Assembly (NCBI GenBank): GCA_003259005.1
Contig: QLII01000001.1
Span: 620,001 to 684,000 of the forward strand
Source of the DNA: Spirosoma telluris
Lineage (GTDB): Bacteria > Bacteroidota > Bacteroidia > Cytophagales > Spirosomataceae
Direction: 5' to 3'
DNA: 64,000 bases
In this document: piece after piece, positions 1 to 8,970 of the stretch
Position numbering within the stretch: the stretch's first letter is position 1
Layout: each line of letters begins with the position of its first letter
Notes under the pieces: model-generated
What the model saw: the letters and a program-made list of their open reading frames with translations, nothing else
The model's database searches: none
What the model was told of the DNA's origin: nothing
Made by a program: the position numbers and the translations under genes

Positions 1-648
1 GCGCGCCCAGCCGTTGGTTTGCCGGTAACCTGTTATCAACGTATCATTTACGACGCGCACATATGTCCAGACAACTTTGTCCTCGTAGTTGTAAATGCCA
101 TGCATTAAATCCAGAATAATATGCGATTGGTCAGATTTAGGGAAGGTATACTGGTGAAAGCCAACCCGGCTGGAGGCCGTTAACTCGGCTGTAATGGCAT
201 GATCATCGAGTTTGACTTTGTAATAGCCCGCTTCGGCTACCTCATTGGCGTGGGAAAACGCGGATCGGTAGCCACTCTTCGGATTTGAGGCCACGCCCGG
301 ATTGAGTTGTAAAGTTCCCTGCGTGGGCATAATCAGAAAATCGCCCAGGTCCGAATGCCCCGTACCGCTGAAATGCGTGTGGCTGAAACCGACAATCGTT
401 TTGTCCTCGTATTTGTAGCCAGCACAATACCGATAAACATCGCCATTGTATTTGCCATTGAACTCATACGACAAGGTATCTGAGTCGGGACTTAACTGAA
501 CGGACCCAAACGGCACAGTCGCTCCCGGAAAGGTGTGCCCCATTTTTTCGGTGCCAATCAGCGGGTGAACGTAGGAAACAAGATTCTGTTGGGCGTAGGA
601 TAGGCAAACAAGGAATTGAAAAAGGATTGTCAGGCTAACTTTTGTCAT
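1..648 (-). CDS. GH92 family alpha-mannosidase, N-terminal part (3' end outside window)
   Basis: The first 216 codons are present and the gene runs off the left edge. GH92 enzymes are mostly exo-acting alpha-1,2-mannosidases that trim high-mannose glycans in the periplasm or at the cell surface. The start is ATG at 646-648, followed by a clear signal peptide ending near residue 19 (CLSYAQ). Family hallmarks follow at once: VHPLIGTE, GHTFPGATVPFG, then YCAGYKYED and GFSHTHFSGTGHSDLGD, the conserved block of the N-terminal beta-sandwich domain. The reading frame is intact. The catalytic (alpha/alpha)6 barrel lies outside the window. Family assignment is from motif recognition; linkage specificity cannot be read. 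Confidence 0.9.
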   Translation of the reverse strand, partial: MTKVSLTILFQFLVCLSYAQQNLVSYVHPLIGTEKMGHTFPGATVPFGSVQLSPDSDTLSYEFNGKYNGDVYRYCAGYKYEDKTIVGFSHTHFSGTGHSDLGDFLIMPTQGTLQLNPGVASNPKSGYRSAFSHANEVAEAGYYKVKLDDHAITAELTASSRVGFHQYTFPKSDQSHIILDLMHGIYNYEDKVVWTYVRVVNDTLITGYRQTNGWAR

Positions 649-742
649 TTTTTGAGGAAATAGCCATTGGCTATGGGATTGGGGTAAAAAGGTACGAAAA
701 GCTTTTGGAAGTGCCTTTTTTGTAAGGATAGATTTATGGCCA

Positions 743-820
743 GTTTTTATCATCCCGAAGAATGAGGGATCTCAATTCACCTGACACTTGAGATCCCTCA
801 TTCTTCGGGATGATAAAAAC
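743..820. repeat. 32-bp perfect inverted repeat
   Basis: Arms 743-774 and 789-820 are exact reverse complements, separated by 14 nt. The arms end in runs of T on both strands, so the transcript hairpin could act as a two-way terminator between the GH92 gene (leftward) and the efflux operon (rightward). Its core reads CATCCCGAAGAATGAGGGAT. No coding content. Confidence 0.9.
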
Positions 821-824
821 ACAC

Positions 825-858
825 GTGCGAAATCGCAATAAACTGTGCGATTTCGCAC
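825..858. promoter_or_regulatory. Paired dyad, probable enhancer site for the sigma-54 regulator
   Basis: Two copies of the dyad TGCGA-N2-TCGCA lie at 826-837 and 846-857. They are inverted relative to each other, with centres 20 nt apart, about two helical turns. They sit about 60-75 bp upstream of a sigma-54 type promoter at 913-927. This is the usual geometry of an enhancer-binding-protein site, and the operon's last genes encode such a regulator, so autoregulation is the simplest reading. The binding protein is inferred. Confidence 0.65.
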
Positions 859-912
859 AGTTTTTAGACAACTACACTCTATTAACTAATTGACAAATAG
901 CTGTTTATTGGC

Positions 913-927
913 TGGCACGTTGTTTGG
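913..927 (+). promoter_or_regulatory. Sigma-54 (RpoN) type promoter
   Basis: TGGCACG at 913-919 followed after four bases by TTGG at 924-927 matches the -24/-12 consensus TGGCACG-N4-TTGC except at the last base. The GG doublet is separated by ten bases from the -12 G. It lies 30 bp before the adaptor gene start and downstream of the paired dyad. Confidence 0.6.
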
Positions 928-956
928 CCTTCTATCTCTGTAATTCAATACAGAAA

Positions 957-2215
957 ATGGATAAAGAACTTGCCCCGGAAATCGCCAATCGTGGCCGCAA
1001 TCGGAACCTGATTCTGGGTGTGGCGGCCATTGCTGTTTTGGCGCTGGTCATCTTCTGGACGCGAAATGCGCTCAAAACGTCGGTTGAAGCGGAAAAGATT
1101 CGCACCGCGACGGCAGAGATTGGCCCGGTTGAAAACTCCCTTGATGCAACGGGCGAGGTGATTCCGGCTTATGAACAGATCTACACGAGCCCAATTCGGG
1201 CCAGCATTCGGCGCATATTGCTCACCCCGGTACATCCGTAAAAGCCGGTCAGCCAATTATGGATCTCGATAAGTCACTCACTGAAATTGAACTAGAAAAA
1301 CTCAATGATCAACTGGCACTGAAACGGAACGGCATCGACCAGCTTCGAATGAAACTCAATAAAAGTCTGTACGATGCCGAGGTGAACGATCAAATTAAGT
1401 TGCTCAACATCAATCGACTACGGGCTGATCTGGAAGGTGCAAAACGATTACAGAAAGTAGGAGGGAGCACAGGCGAAGATGTTACCCGAGCCGAAAATGC
1501 ACTGCGGGTTGCCGAACTGGAGAAAAAACAGTTGGAGAACGATCTCTCCTATAACCGGCAGTCGATGAGCGCCAGCCTGCGCGAAACGACCTTGCAGGCG
1601 CAGATTGAAGAAAAGAATCTGAAAGAATTGACCCACAAACTAAAGCAGGCCGACATCATCGCCGACCGGCCTGGTGTGCTTACCTGGGTAAATGAGAACA
1701 TCGGCTCGGCGGTCAACGAAGGTGAAATGCTGGCCAAGCTGGCGGATCTGGCAAGCTTCAGGGTCGAGGGGTCGTGTTCTGATGTGTATGCGGATCAGGT
1801 CAAAGTGGGGTTGCCAGTTATCGTTAAAGTGAATGAAACAAACCTGCGCGGACTCATTACTCAGGTGAAACCGGCTGTCAAAAATGGGATCGTGCAGTTT
1901 GTGATCCAATTGGATAACAGTCATCACGCGTCCCTTCGTCCGAACATGAAAGTGGAGGTGTTCGTCATTACCGACCGGGTGGCGAAGGCCATTCGGGTAG
2001 CGAATGGCCCCGCTTTTAAAGGTAAACGAAAGCAGTACGTCTATGTGCTGCCCAAAGGGAGTCAGGTTGCGCATCGGCGGGAGGTATCGCTTGGCTTGTC
2101 AAACTTTGACTTTGTGGAAATAAAGTCAGGGCTACAGGCGGGCGAGCAAGTGATCCTGACTGATCTGAGCCAGTATGAGCATCTGGAGGAAATCACGATT
2201 GAGCCAAAACGCTAA
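957..2215 (+). CDS. Efflux periplasmic adaptor (HlyD/MacA-like), frameshifted
   Basis: This is the membrane-fusion subunit linking the inner-membrane ABC transporter to TolC. ATG at 957 is chosen because the alternative upstream start is TTG at 924, inside the promoter region. A single transmembrane helix (about residues 17-35) is followed by a beta-barrel/lipoyl half, a long coiled-coil hairpin (about residues 100-220) and a second lipoyl half (DRPGVLTWVNENIGSAVNEG), then the beta-barrel and membrane-proximal domain. The restored length is 419 residues, normal for the family. The frame breaks at 1229-1230, where GG should be GGG (restoring LLTPGTSVKAGQP). It is the first gene of an operon ending with its own two-component system. 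Confidence 0.88.
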
Positions 2216-2284
2216 CCCAGACTGCTATGAACCGCTTTATGTGCTTTCGTATAAGCTTTGCTGTGGTGGCTCACCCCACCCCAA

Positions 2285-2560
2285 CCCCTCCCCTTGAACT
2301 AAGGGGAGGGGCTAAAAAAGCCCGATTCTGCGCCCCTCCCCTTGAACTAAGGGAGGTGGCTGAAAATGTCCGATTCTGCACTCCATCCCTTGAGCAAAGG
2401 GATGTGGCTAAAAAAGTCCGGTTCTGCACTCCATCCCTTGAGCAAAGGGAGGTGGCTAAAAAAGTTCGATTCTGCATCCCATCCCTTGAGCAAAGGGATG
2501 TGGCTAAAAAAGTCCGGTTCTGCACCCCTCCCCTTAGTTCAAGTGGAGGGGCCGGGGTGG
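2285..2560. repeat. 48-bp tandem repeat, each unit containing a hairpin
   Basis: Units begin at 2285, 2333, 2381, 2429 and 2477, all exactly 48 bp, with a sixth partial unit from 2525. Each holds a short palindrome of the type CCCTTGAGCAAAGGG followed by a spacer such as TGGCTAAAAAAGTCCG. Because 48 is a multiple of three, ORFs of 16-residue repeats run through it on both strands. These are by-products and not a protein gene. It sits between the adaptor and TolC genes and ends at the TolC start codon. Confidence 0.9.
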
Positions 2561-2561
2561 G

Positions 2562-4061
2562 GTGAAATGCCGTCCTACTAGAGCAAAACTAGTTTATTTG
2601 TTCATTTTGTGCCTCCTATTCAGTATGCATACTGTATGGGCGCAATCGCAACAGACCACCTTACCCGAAGTGGTGCAACTCGCTCAGGCACAATCGGTAT
2701 CGGCGAAACGGGCCAATACTCAACAGCGCACGAACATCTGGGCCTACCGCTCGTTTCTGGCCCAGTTCAAGCCACAACTTAGTCTGGATGGGTCGTTGCC
2801 CAACTTTACGCGCTCCTATGTGCAGGTAACGCAGCCCGATGGGAACATCCGATTTGAGCCAGTATCGTACAATAATTCGATCCTGAATTTGTCGCTCAGT
2901 CAGACGATTGCCCCAACGGGAGGGACAATTTTTGTCCAGAAACAACTTCAGCGGTTCGATAATTTTATCCAGAGTAGCACCCTCTATAATGGCATTCCGT
3001 TCGGGATTGGCTTATCGCAGCCGCTGTTCCAGTTTAACCAAATGCGCTGGGATAAGAAAATTCAGCCACTCTTGTTTGCCGAAGGAAATCAGCAATTGAT
3101 CGAATCACTCGAACAGGTTTCCCTGTCGGCCACCACACTCTATTTTGATCTATTGGTATCGCAGGTAAATCTGCAAATTGCCGAAACCAACCGGGTGAAT
3201 AATGATACGCTTTATCACATTGCTTTACATAAACTTGATCTTGGCAAGATTTCGCAGAATGATCTGTTACAGTTGCAATTGAGCGTCCTCAATGCCGAAA
3301 AAGATCTGGCATCAGCGCGTCAGACAGCGGCTGTTGCCTCGCTAAAACTGAAAACGTTTATTGGTTACCGCAATGGTGGAGCCGATCTGCAACGCCCGCT
3401 GGAGTTAGCTATCCCCAATCAGATTCCAGATTTGACAGTCGATGTAAATCGGGCTATTAGTGAAGCCACGGCCAATCGGGCCGCAGCTATCGCCTTCAAG
3501 CGCCGACTTCTGGAGTCTGAGCGGGATTTGGAAAAAGCCCGTAAAAACAATGGCCTGAACGCAACACTAACGGCGGGTTATGGTCTGTCCAATCAGGGCC
3601 CGAATCTTATTGACGTGTATGTGCGCCCGCAGAACCGCGAATACGTATCCCTGCAATTCACGCTGCCGATTATGACCTGGGGCCGGGCGCAGGCGATTGT
3701 CGAAACGGCCAAAGCAAACCGGGAATTGGCGCAGCAAACGGTTGAGCAGGACAAGCTAACCTTTGAACAGGAATTATTTACCCAGGTGACGCTCTTGCAG
3801 ATGCTTCGCCAGCAAGTAACGCTGACCGCCAAAGCCGACCAGATTGGCCAGGCGCGTTACCAGATTGCGCAGGATCGGTTCAAACTAAGCGACCTCAGCG
3901 TGACCGACTTAGGGATTGCTACGCAGGAAAAAGACCGCGCCCGTCGCGATGCGATCCTGGCCCTGCGCGACTATTGGCAGGCGTACTACACGCTTCGATT
4001 ATTGACCTTATATGATTTTGAAACAAACCAGAAACTTGGAGGAATGGATAATGTAAAATGA
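2562..4061 (+). CDS. TolC family outer-membrane efflux protein
   Basis: Outer-membrane channel of the tripartite pump. The 499 residues begin with a signal peptide (LFILCLLFSMHTVWAQ) and show two long alpha-helical repeats with the asymmetric Asn/Gln/Leu-rich coiled-coil pattern of the OEP family, for example LQLSVLNAEKDLASARQ and the mirrored segment LTFEQELFTQVTLLQMLRQQ. The start is GTG at 2562, overlapping the end of the tandem repeat; an in-frame ATG inside the signal peptide (about 2622) is less likely. The last five codons (MDNVK plus stop) are made from the intergenic word repeat that follows, so the original C-terminus may have been altered by repeat insertion. Confidence 0.9.
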   Translation: MKCRPTRAKLVYLFILCLLFSMHTVWAQSQQTTLPEVVQLAQAQSVSAKRANTQQRTNIWAYRSFLAQFKPQLSLDGSLPNFTRSYVQVTQPDGNIRFEPVSYNNSILNLSLSQTIAPTGGTIFVQKQLQRFDNFIQSSTLYNGIPFGIGLSQPLFQFNQMRWDKKIQPLLFAEGNQQLIESLEQVSLSATTLYFDLLVSQVNLQIAETNRVNNDTLYHIALHKLDLGKISQNDLLQLQLSVLNAEKDLASARQTAAVASLKLKTFIGYRNGGADLQRPLELAIPNQIPDLTVDVNRAISEATANRAAAIAFKRRLLESERDLEKARKNNGLNATLTAGYGLSNQGPNLIDVYVRPQNREYVSLQFTLPIMTWGRAQAIVETAKANRELAQQTVEQDKLTFEQELFTQVTLLQMLRQQVTLTAKADQIGQARYQIAQDRFKLSDLSVTDLGIATQEKDRARRDAILALRDYWQAYYTLRLLTLYDFETNQKLGGMDNVK

Positions 4062-4160
4062 ATAATGGATAATGACCAACCATCTATATTCATTGTACAC
4101 TACCCGTTCAAAGTCGCCGGTACAGTTCATTTTACATTATTCATTATCCATTGTTCATTA
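4043..4160. repeat. Intergenic word palindrome (ATGGATAATG / CATTATCCAT class)
   Basis: The left arm is built from iterated AATGGATAATG and GTAAAATG words, and the right arm from their complements (TTTACATTATTCATTATCCA). It overlaps the TolC stop codon and reaches to just before the ATPase start. The same vocabulary appears near 7409, 18519 and 58405. Confidence 0.85.
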
Positions 4161-4166
4161 TTGATT

Positions 4167-4828
4167 ATGATCTCTCTCCAAAACATCGAAAAAGTCTACC
4201 GCACCAGCACCATCGAGACGCTGGCGCTGAACAACATCAACCTGAACATTAAAAAAGGCGAGTTCGTGTCCATCATGGGCCGTCGGGTTGTGGTAAGAGC
4301 ACCCTACTCAACGTAATGGGGTTGCTCGACGAACCCTCCAAGGGGACTGTGCAACTGGATGGCCAGCCTGTAACCAAGTATACCGATAAGGAACTGGCAC
4401 GGCTGCGTAACCAGAAGATTGGGTTTATCTTCCAGAGCTTCCACCTCATCAACGATTTGTCGGTGCTCGACAACGTAGAGATTCCTCTGCTATATCGATC
4501 GACCAATGGCAAACCACGTCAGGAATACGCGAAAGATGCGCTGGCTAAAGTGGGCCTGAGTAATCGCATGAAGCACTTTCCTAAGCAGTTGTCGGGTGGT
4601 CAGAAACAGCGGGTCGCCATTGCCCGGGCCATTGTTGGAAACCCCCATATTATCCTGGCCGATGAACCGACCGGTAATCTGGATAGTGCGATGGGTAACG
4701 AAATCATGAATATCCTGCAACAACTCAACGACGAAGGTGCCACCATCGTGATGGTTACCCACGATGAACAAATGGCCAAACGCACCCACCGACTCATTCG
4801 CCTTTTCGACGGAACGCAGGTGCTTTGA
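4167..4828 (+). CDS. ABC transporter ATPase (MacB/LolD type), frameshifted
   Basis: Energises the pump together with the two downstream permeases. ATG at 4167 gives MISLQNIEKVYR, the standard start of the family; upstream open codons are repeat DNA. Restored length is 220 residues. Walker A is GPSGCGKST (residues 38-46), followed by the signature LSGGQKQRVAIARA, Walker B IILADEP and H-loop VTHD. The frame is broken inside the Walker A motif at 4280-4281, where CC should be CCC. If real, that break would kill the protein, yet everything else is perfectly conserved, so a sequence error is far more likely. Confidence 0.92.
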
Positions 4829-4835
4829 TTGCCGG

Positions 4836-4886
4836 GAGTGTGGAGCGAGGAGCAGGGTAAGTCCCCGCACCCTGCTCCACACTCTT
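4836..4886. repeat. Intergenic palindrome (GGAGCAGGG class)
   Basis: GAGTGTGGAGC ... GAGCAGGGT pairs imperfectly with ACCCTGCTCCACACTC across a short loop. It separates the ATPase and first permease genes. A similar palindrome lies at 8893-8968. Confidence 0.75.
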
Positions 4887-4913
4887 AGCGCCACGCTAAA
4901 AACCATACATGCT

Positions 4914-6161
4914 ATGCTACTGAACTACATAAAAATCGCCTGGAAGGTGTTGCTGCGGCATCCATTCTATACCTTCATTACTCTTTTCGGCATCAGCCTG
5001 ACGCTAACGGTGCTAATGGTGCTGACCTCTTTTCTCGATCACCTGATTGGGAGCCATTACCCTGAAAATAAGCGGGATCGGACGCTCTATATTATGCAAA
5101 TGCGGCTTCAGGATTCGAGTCGGACTTCGAACAGTTCGGGACCCATGAGTTTTAAGTTTCTAACCGACTATGCCAAGACCCTGAAAACGCCTGAGCGGGT
5201 AACGATTACCACCTTTATCAATAGTTCGAATGCCTACGTGGGTTCGCAGAAAATCAAACTCAACACCAAGTTCACCGATGCCGATTTCTGGCAGGTAACG
5301 GACTTTGACTTTTTGGAAGGAAAACCTTACAATGAACAGAATATTGCTAATGGTGACAATGTAGCCGTCATCACCGACGATTTGAAAAAGCAATATTTTG
5401 AAAATACGGCTGAGCCAGTTGTTGGTAAGGACATTGAAATAGAAACTATTCATTACAAAATAATAGGTGTAGTGAAGGCCAGCCCAGTTACCCGGCCATT
5501 TACCTACGCGGATGTTTTCTTTCCTTACACTACTCCCAAAAGTAATTACCAGGCCACCGGGATGCGGGGTGGTTACGTGGCGATGATATTGGGGAAAAAC
5601 AAAGCTGACTTGCCCGCCATTCAGGAGGAATTTAAGAGCCATATCGATCGGATTCCATTGCCCGGTATCCAGGATGGATTTAAATATTCGGTACTGGAGG
5701 TGAAAAGTGTGCCCTATCTGGAGAATTTCTTAGGGCCGCTTATGGAGGGTAATGCTGGACTCAGGACTATTTTTTTCGGTGTGATCACATTTGTCCTGTT
5801 TATGTTGATGGGCTTGCCAGCCATCAACTTAGTCAATATAAATGTCAGCCGGATTATGGAACGGGCTTCAGAAATCGGGATTCGGAAGGCCTTTGGGGCA
5901 CCCGTCCGAACGCTCGTTTGGCAGTTTATCGTCGAGAATATTTTCATTACCCTCATCGGGGGCACCATTGCCCTGGGTCTGACACTGATTGTTATTCGCT
6001 TGATCAATACGAGCGGAATGATTGCCTACGCTGACCTGACGATCAATCTGAACGTGTTCATCATCAGCCTAATCGTATGCCTGATTTTTGGACTGCTCTC
6101 CGGCGTGTTGCCCGCTCTCCGTATGTCGAAACTAAACATTGCTGAAGCACTAAAATCTTAA
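4914..6161 (+). CDS. ABC transporter permease (MacB_PCD / FtsX)
   Basis: A 415-residue inner-membrane subunit. The N-terminal transmembrane helix (about residues 20-40, FITLFGISLTLTVLMVLTSF) is followed by a large periplasmic MacB-type domain (about 45-280) and three C-terminal helices of the FtsX domain, containing the typical ERASEIGIRKAFGAP loop that contacts the ATPase. ATG at 4914 is preferred; an earlier in-frame ATG would lie inside the ATPase gene. The frame is intact. Another permease of the same fold follows, so the pump probably works with a heterodimeric membrane part. Confidence 0.9.
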   Translation: MLLNYIKIAWKVLLRHPFYTFITLFGISLTLTVLMVLTSFLDHLIGSHYPENKRDRTLYIMQMRLQDSSRTSNSSGPMSFKFLTDYAKTLKTPERVTITTFINSSNAYVGSQKIKLNTKFTDADFWQVTDFDFLEGKPYNEQNIANGDNVAVITDDLKKQYFENTAEPVVGKDIEIETIHYKIIGVVKASPVTRPFTYADVFFPYTTPKSNYQATGMRGGYVAMILGKNKADLPAIQEEFKSHIDRIPLPGIQDGFKYSVLEVKSVPYLENFLGPLMEGNAGLRTIFFGVITFVLFMLMGLPAINLVNINVSRIMERASEIGIRKAFGAPVRTLVWQFIVENIFITLIGGTIALGLTLIVIRLINTSGMIAYADLTINLNVFIISLIVCLIFGLLSGVLPALRMSKLNIAEALKS

Positions 6162-6246
6162 AGAGTGAAAGAGCGAAAGAATGAATGAGCGTACAAGCTT
6201 CCCAACCATTCTTTCGCTCATTCACTCATTCACTCTTTCGCTCTTT
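6161..6246. repeat. Intergenic word palindrome (GAGTGAAAGAGCGAA class)
   Basis: The left arm AAGAGTGAAAGAGCGAAAG...GAATGAGC pairs with GCTCATTCACTCATTC...CTTTCGCTCTT. The same vocabulary forms the palindromes at 22409-22498 and 32873-32957. Confidence 0.85.
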
Positions 6247-6250
6247 ACAC

Positions 6251-7404
6251 ATGATCTCTCATCTGTTAAAATTAATCTGGAACAAAAAGAAAGCCCATGC
6301 GCTGCTGATTGTAGAAATCTGGGCTTCGTTTATGGTTCTTTTCGGACTGGCAACGTTGATTGTTGTGAACGTTGGAAACTACGGGAGCCGTTAGGGTTTT
6401 CTTATCAGAACGTCTGGGCAATAAGTCTGAAGGCGAACCAGGATACTACGGAAATCGCTGATAAATTACAACGGGTACAGCAACGACTAAAAGGATATGC
6501 TGAGGTTGAAGCTGTTTCCCGAATGGGCAGTAATTTTCCATTTTCAGCGAATCAAACCAACAATGGCATTGAGTACAATAAGCGGAAAGTACTCGCGGAT
6601 TTTTACACAACCGATGAGAATTTTGCGAAAACCCTCGACATGTCCGTACCCGTTGGGCGTTGGTATCGAAATGCGGACAGTGTGGGCAAATACACGCCGG
6701 TTATCATCAATCAGAAGGCGAAGGAAGCTTTATTCGGGGATGAAAATCCGTTGGGGAAAATCATTAGTGAGCGGTTTCGGGTTGTTGGCGTAGTCGATAA
6801 TTTCAAAGCAAAGGGGGAATTTATGACCAATAAGCCTGCCCTTTTTGAATTGGCAAAGGCTAATGCGATCTGGATTGATACGATGCTGATTAAAGTAAAA
6901 CCCGGAACGGATGCCGCGTTTGAAGCCAAAGTCGTGAAAGACATAGCGTCGATGATGACTGGCTGGAGCGTCGAAGTCGATTACCTGACCGATTCTCGAA
7001 AAAATCAGCACAATCTTGTTTTAGTACCAATCATTATTGCGCTAATTGTAAGTGGCTTTTTGCTAATCAACGTAGCACTTGGCTTATTTGGCGTCCTGAA
7101 CCTGAGCATTGCCAAACGGCGGGGTGAAATTGGACTCCGTCGGGCCTTAGGAGCTACTGGGAACGGAATTTCTACACAGTTCATCGGCGAAATCTGGGTA
7201 CTGGCTACCTTTGCCATGTTGATTGGACTCCTGTTTGCGGCCCAATTTCCTTTGTTGAACGTATTTGACTTACAGGCAGGTATTTATGTAGTCGCCATCC
7301 TGATTGCGGTCGCTATCATCTACGGCATTGTCACGCTCTGCGCCCTATTCCCCAGCCGACAGGCGGCTATGATTCAACCGGCGGTGGCGTTGCATGAAGA
7401 ATAA
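6251..7404 (+). CDS. ABC transporter permease (FtsX type), frameshifted
   Basis: Second membrane subunit of the efflux pump, 384 residues after repair. ATG at 6251 gives MISHLLKLIWNKKKAHALL, typical for the family. One N-terminal helix (about 20-40), a periplasmic domain, and three C-terminal helices with the conserved loop RRGEIGLRRALGA. The frame breaks near 6382: the sequence TACGGGAG should read TACCGGGAG (restoring NYREPLGFSYQNVW). The N-terminal fragment on its own would be only 47 residues. Confidence 0.88.
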
Positions 7405-7408
7405 GATT

Positions 7409-7506
7409 AATGGATAATGTAAAATGGATAATGAATAACGAATGATGAAAATGAATAATAGACTGTTGTCCGCCATTATTCATTGTTCATTTTACATTGT
7501 TCATTA
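7409..7506. repeat. Intergenic word palindrome (ATGGATAATG class)
   Basis: Left-arm words TTAATGGATAATGTAAAATG and right-arm words CATTGTTCATTTTACATTG. It fills the whole spacer between the second permease and the response regulator. Confidence 0.85.
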
Positions 7507-7513
7507 AAAAAGT

Positions 7514-8889
7514 ATGCTCCTCATCATCGACGACGATATAGCTATTCAGACCTCGCTTTCTTTGCTGTTCAGGAAAGAAGGATTCACCGTGCGCGTTGCC
7601 GATGGGCCGTTTGAAGCTTTTGATGTTCTGCATGAAGAAGTGCCGGAATTGATATTACTCGATATGAATTTCTCGGTGGATACCTCGGGCGATGATGGAC
7701 TTCGGCTGTTGCGCCGGATTAGGGAACGGCTGCCTAATGTGCCTGTTATTCTGATTACGGGATGGGGGAGTATCGACCTGGCCGTTGAAGGGATGAAAGC
7801 CGGAGCGAAGGATTTTATTACGAAGCCGTGGCAGAATGACCATCTTGTGCAGGCCGTTCGGACGGCGCTGAATCTGGTGCAACCCGTAGCGGCATCGCCC
7901 AATCGACGGAAACTCGACCAGCAGTTTCGCTTCGATAACATCGTTGGCGAAGACCCGAACCTGCTGGATATTCTGACGACCATCGGGCGGGTAGCCCCAA
8001 CCGATGCCCCCGTACTCATTACGGGCGAAAGTGGAACGGGTAAAGAACTCATTGCCGAAGCCATTCACCAGAACAGCCAGCGTAAACGCCAGCCCTTCGT
8101 GAAAGTCAACCTGGGGGTATTTCATCGACATTGTTCGAAAGTGAACTGTTCGGGCATGTACGCGGAGCCTTTACCGATGCCAAAACCGACCGCGTAGGGC
8201 GCTTCGAACTGGCGAACAGAGGTTCTATTTTCCTGGATGAAATCGGTGATCTTGATCCCGCCAGTCAGGTTAAGTTATTGCGGGTGTTGCAGGACCGGAC
8301 GTTCGAACCGCTGGGTAGCAGCAAGTCCCGAACGGTGGATGTACGAGTCATTTGCGCCACCAACCGCAATCTGGAAGAGATGGTCAGCAAAGGGCAGTTT
8401 CGGGAAGATTTGTTTTATCGCATCAACCTTATCACCGTTCGGTTACCTGCACTTCGAGAACGCCCTGGTGATATTCCATTATTGGTTAGCTACTTTGTTA
8501 ACAACCTGAAAACCATTTATAATCGCCCCGATTTGCGCGTAAGTTCGGTGGCACAGAAGTGGCTGAAGAATCTGGCACTACCGGGCAATATCCGCCAGTT
8601 GAAAAACGTAGTGGAGCGAACCGTCCTCCTGTCCTCCAATGACGAGTTACAAACCGAGGCCTTCGAGCGAAACCTCACTTCAAACGTAACCACCTCGCCC
8701 TATGCCCCGAGCTCCTTTCCCGACGTAGGCACCATGACGCTGGAGGAGATGGAGTATCAAATGATTCAGCGGGCCATGGCATTTCATCATAATCGCGTAG
8801 CGAAGGTGGCAAGGGCCTTAGGCATCACTCGTTTTGCGCTTTACCGCCGATTAGAGAAATTTGGCATTCCCTATACAACTGAGGAGTGA
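7514..8889 (+). CDS. Sigma-54 dependent response regulator (NtrC family), frameshifted
   Basis: Receiver, AAA+ and Fis-type HTH domains in order, 458 residues after repair. The receiver has the acidic pair DDD (6-8) and phospho-acceptor D50 in ELILLDMNF. The AAA+ domain has Walker A GESGTGKE (about 170-177) and Walker [10 protein letters not shown]. The sigma-54 contact loop reads GAFTDA, not the classical GAFTGA. The C-terminal helix-turn-helix ([20 protein letters not shown]) should bind the paired dyad at 825-858. The frame breaks in a G run at 8113-8117, five G where six are expected (restoring [16 protein letters not shown]). Partner kinase follows. Confidence 0.92.
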
Positions 8890-8892
8890 TAA

Positions 8893-8968
8893 AGCGGGGA
8901 GCAAGGAGCGTGGTGCGCGGAAAAGCTCATGCTCTGAATTCCCTGCCCCGTGCTCCCTGCTCCTTGCC
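8893..8968. repeat. Intergenic palindrome (GGGGAGCAAGGAGC class)
   Basis: GCGGGGAGCAAGGAGC near the left end pairs imperfectly with GTGCTCCCTGCTCCTTGCC at the right end. It lies between the regulator stop and the kinase start. Confidence 0.75.
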
Positions 8969-8970
8969 CT

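Noticed and set aside
2285..2560. CRISPR array
   Set aside because: The 48-bp units are nearly identical throughout, with no unique spacers and no cas genes nearby.
2227..2581. ORFs of 70-112 codons through the 48-bp tandem repeat on both strands
   Set aside because: They exist only because the period is a multiple of three; the predicted repeats have no protein-like conservation and run on both strands.
4167..4828. Split ATPase, kinase and SusC genes as true pseudogenes or programmed frameshifts
   Set aside because: Thirty sites of the same direction and type in otherwise perfectly conserved genes, without slippery-site plus structure signals, are far better explained by missing bases in the assembly.
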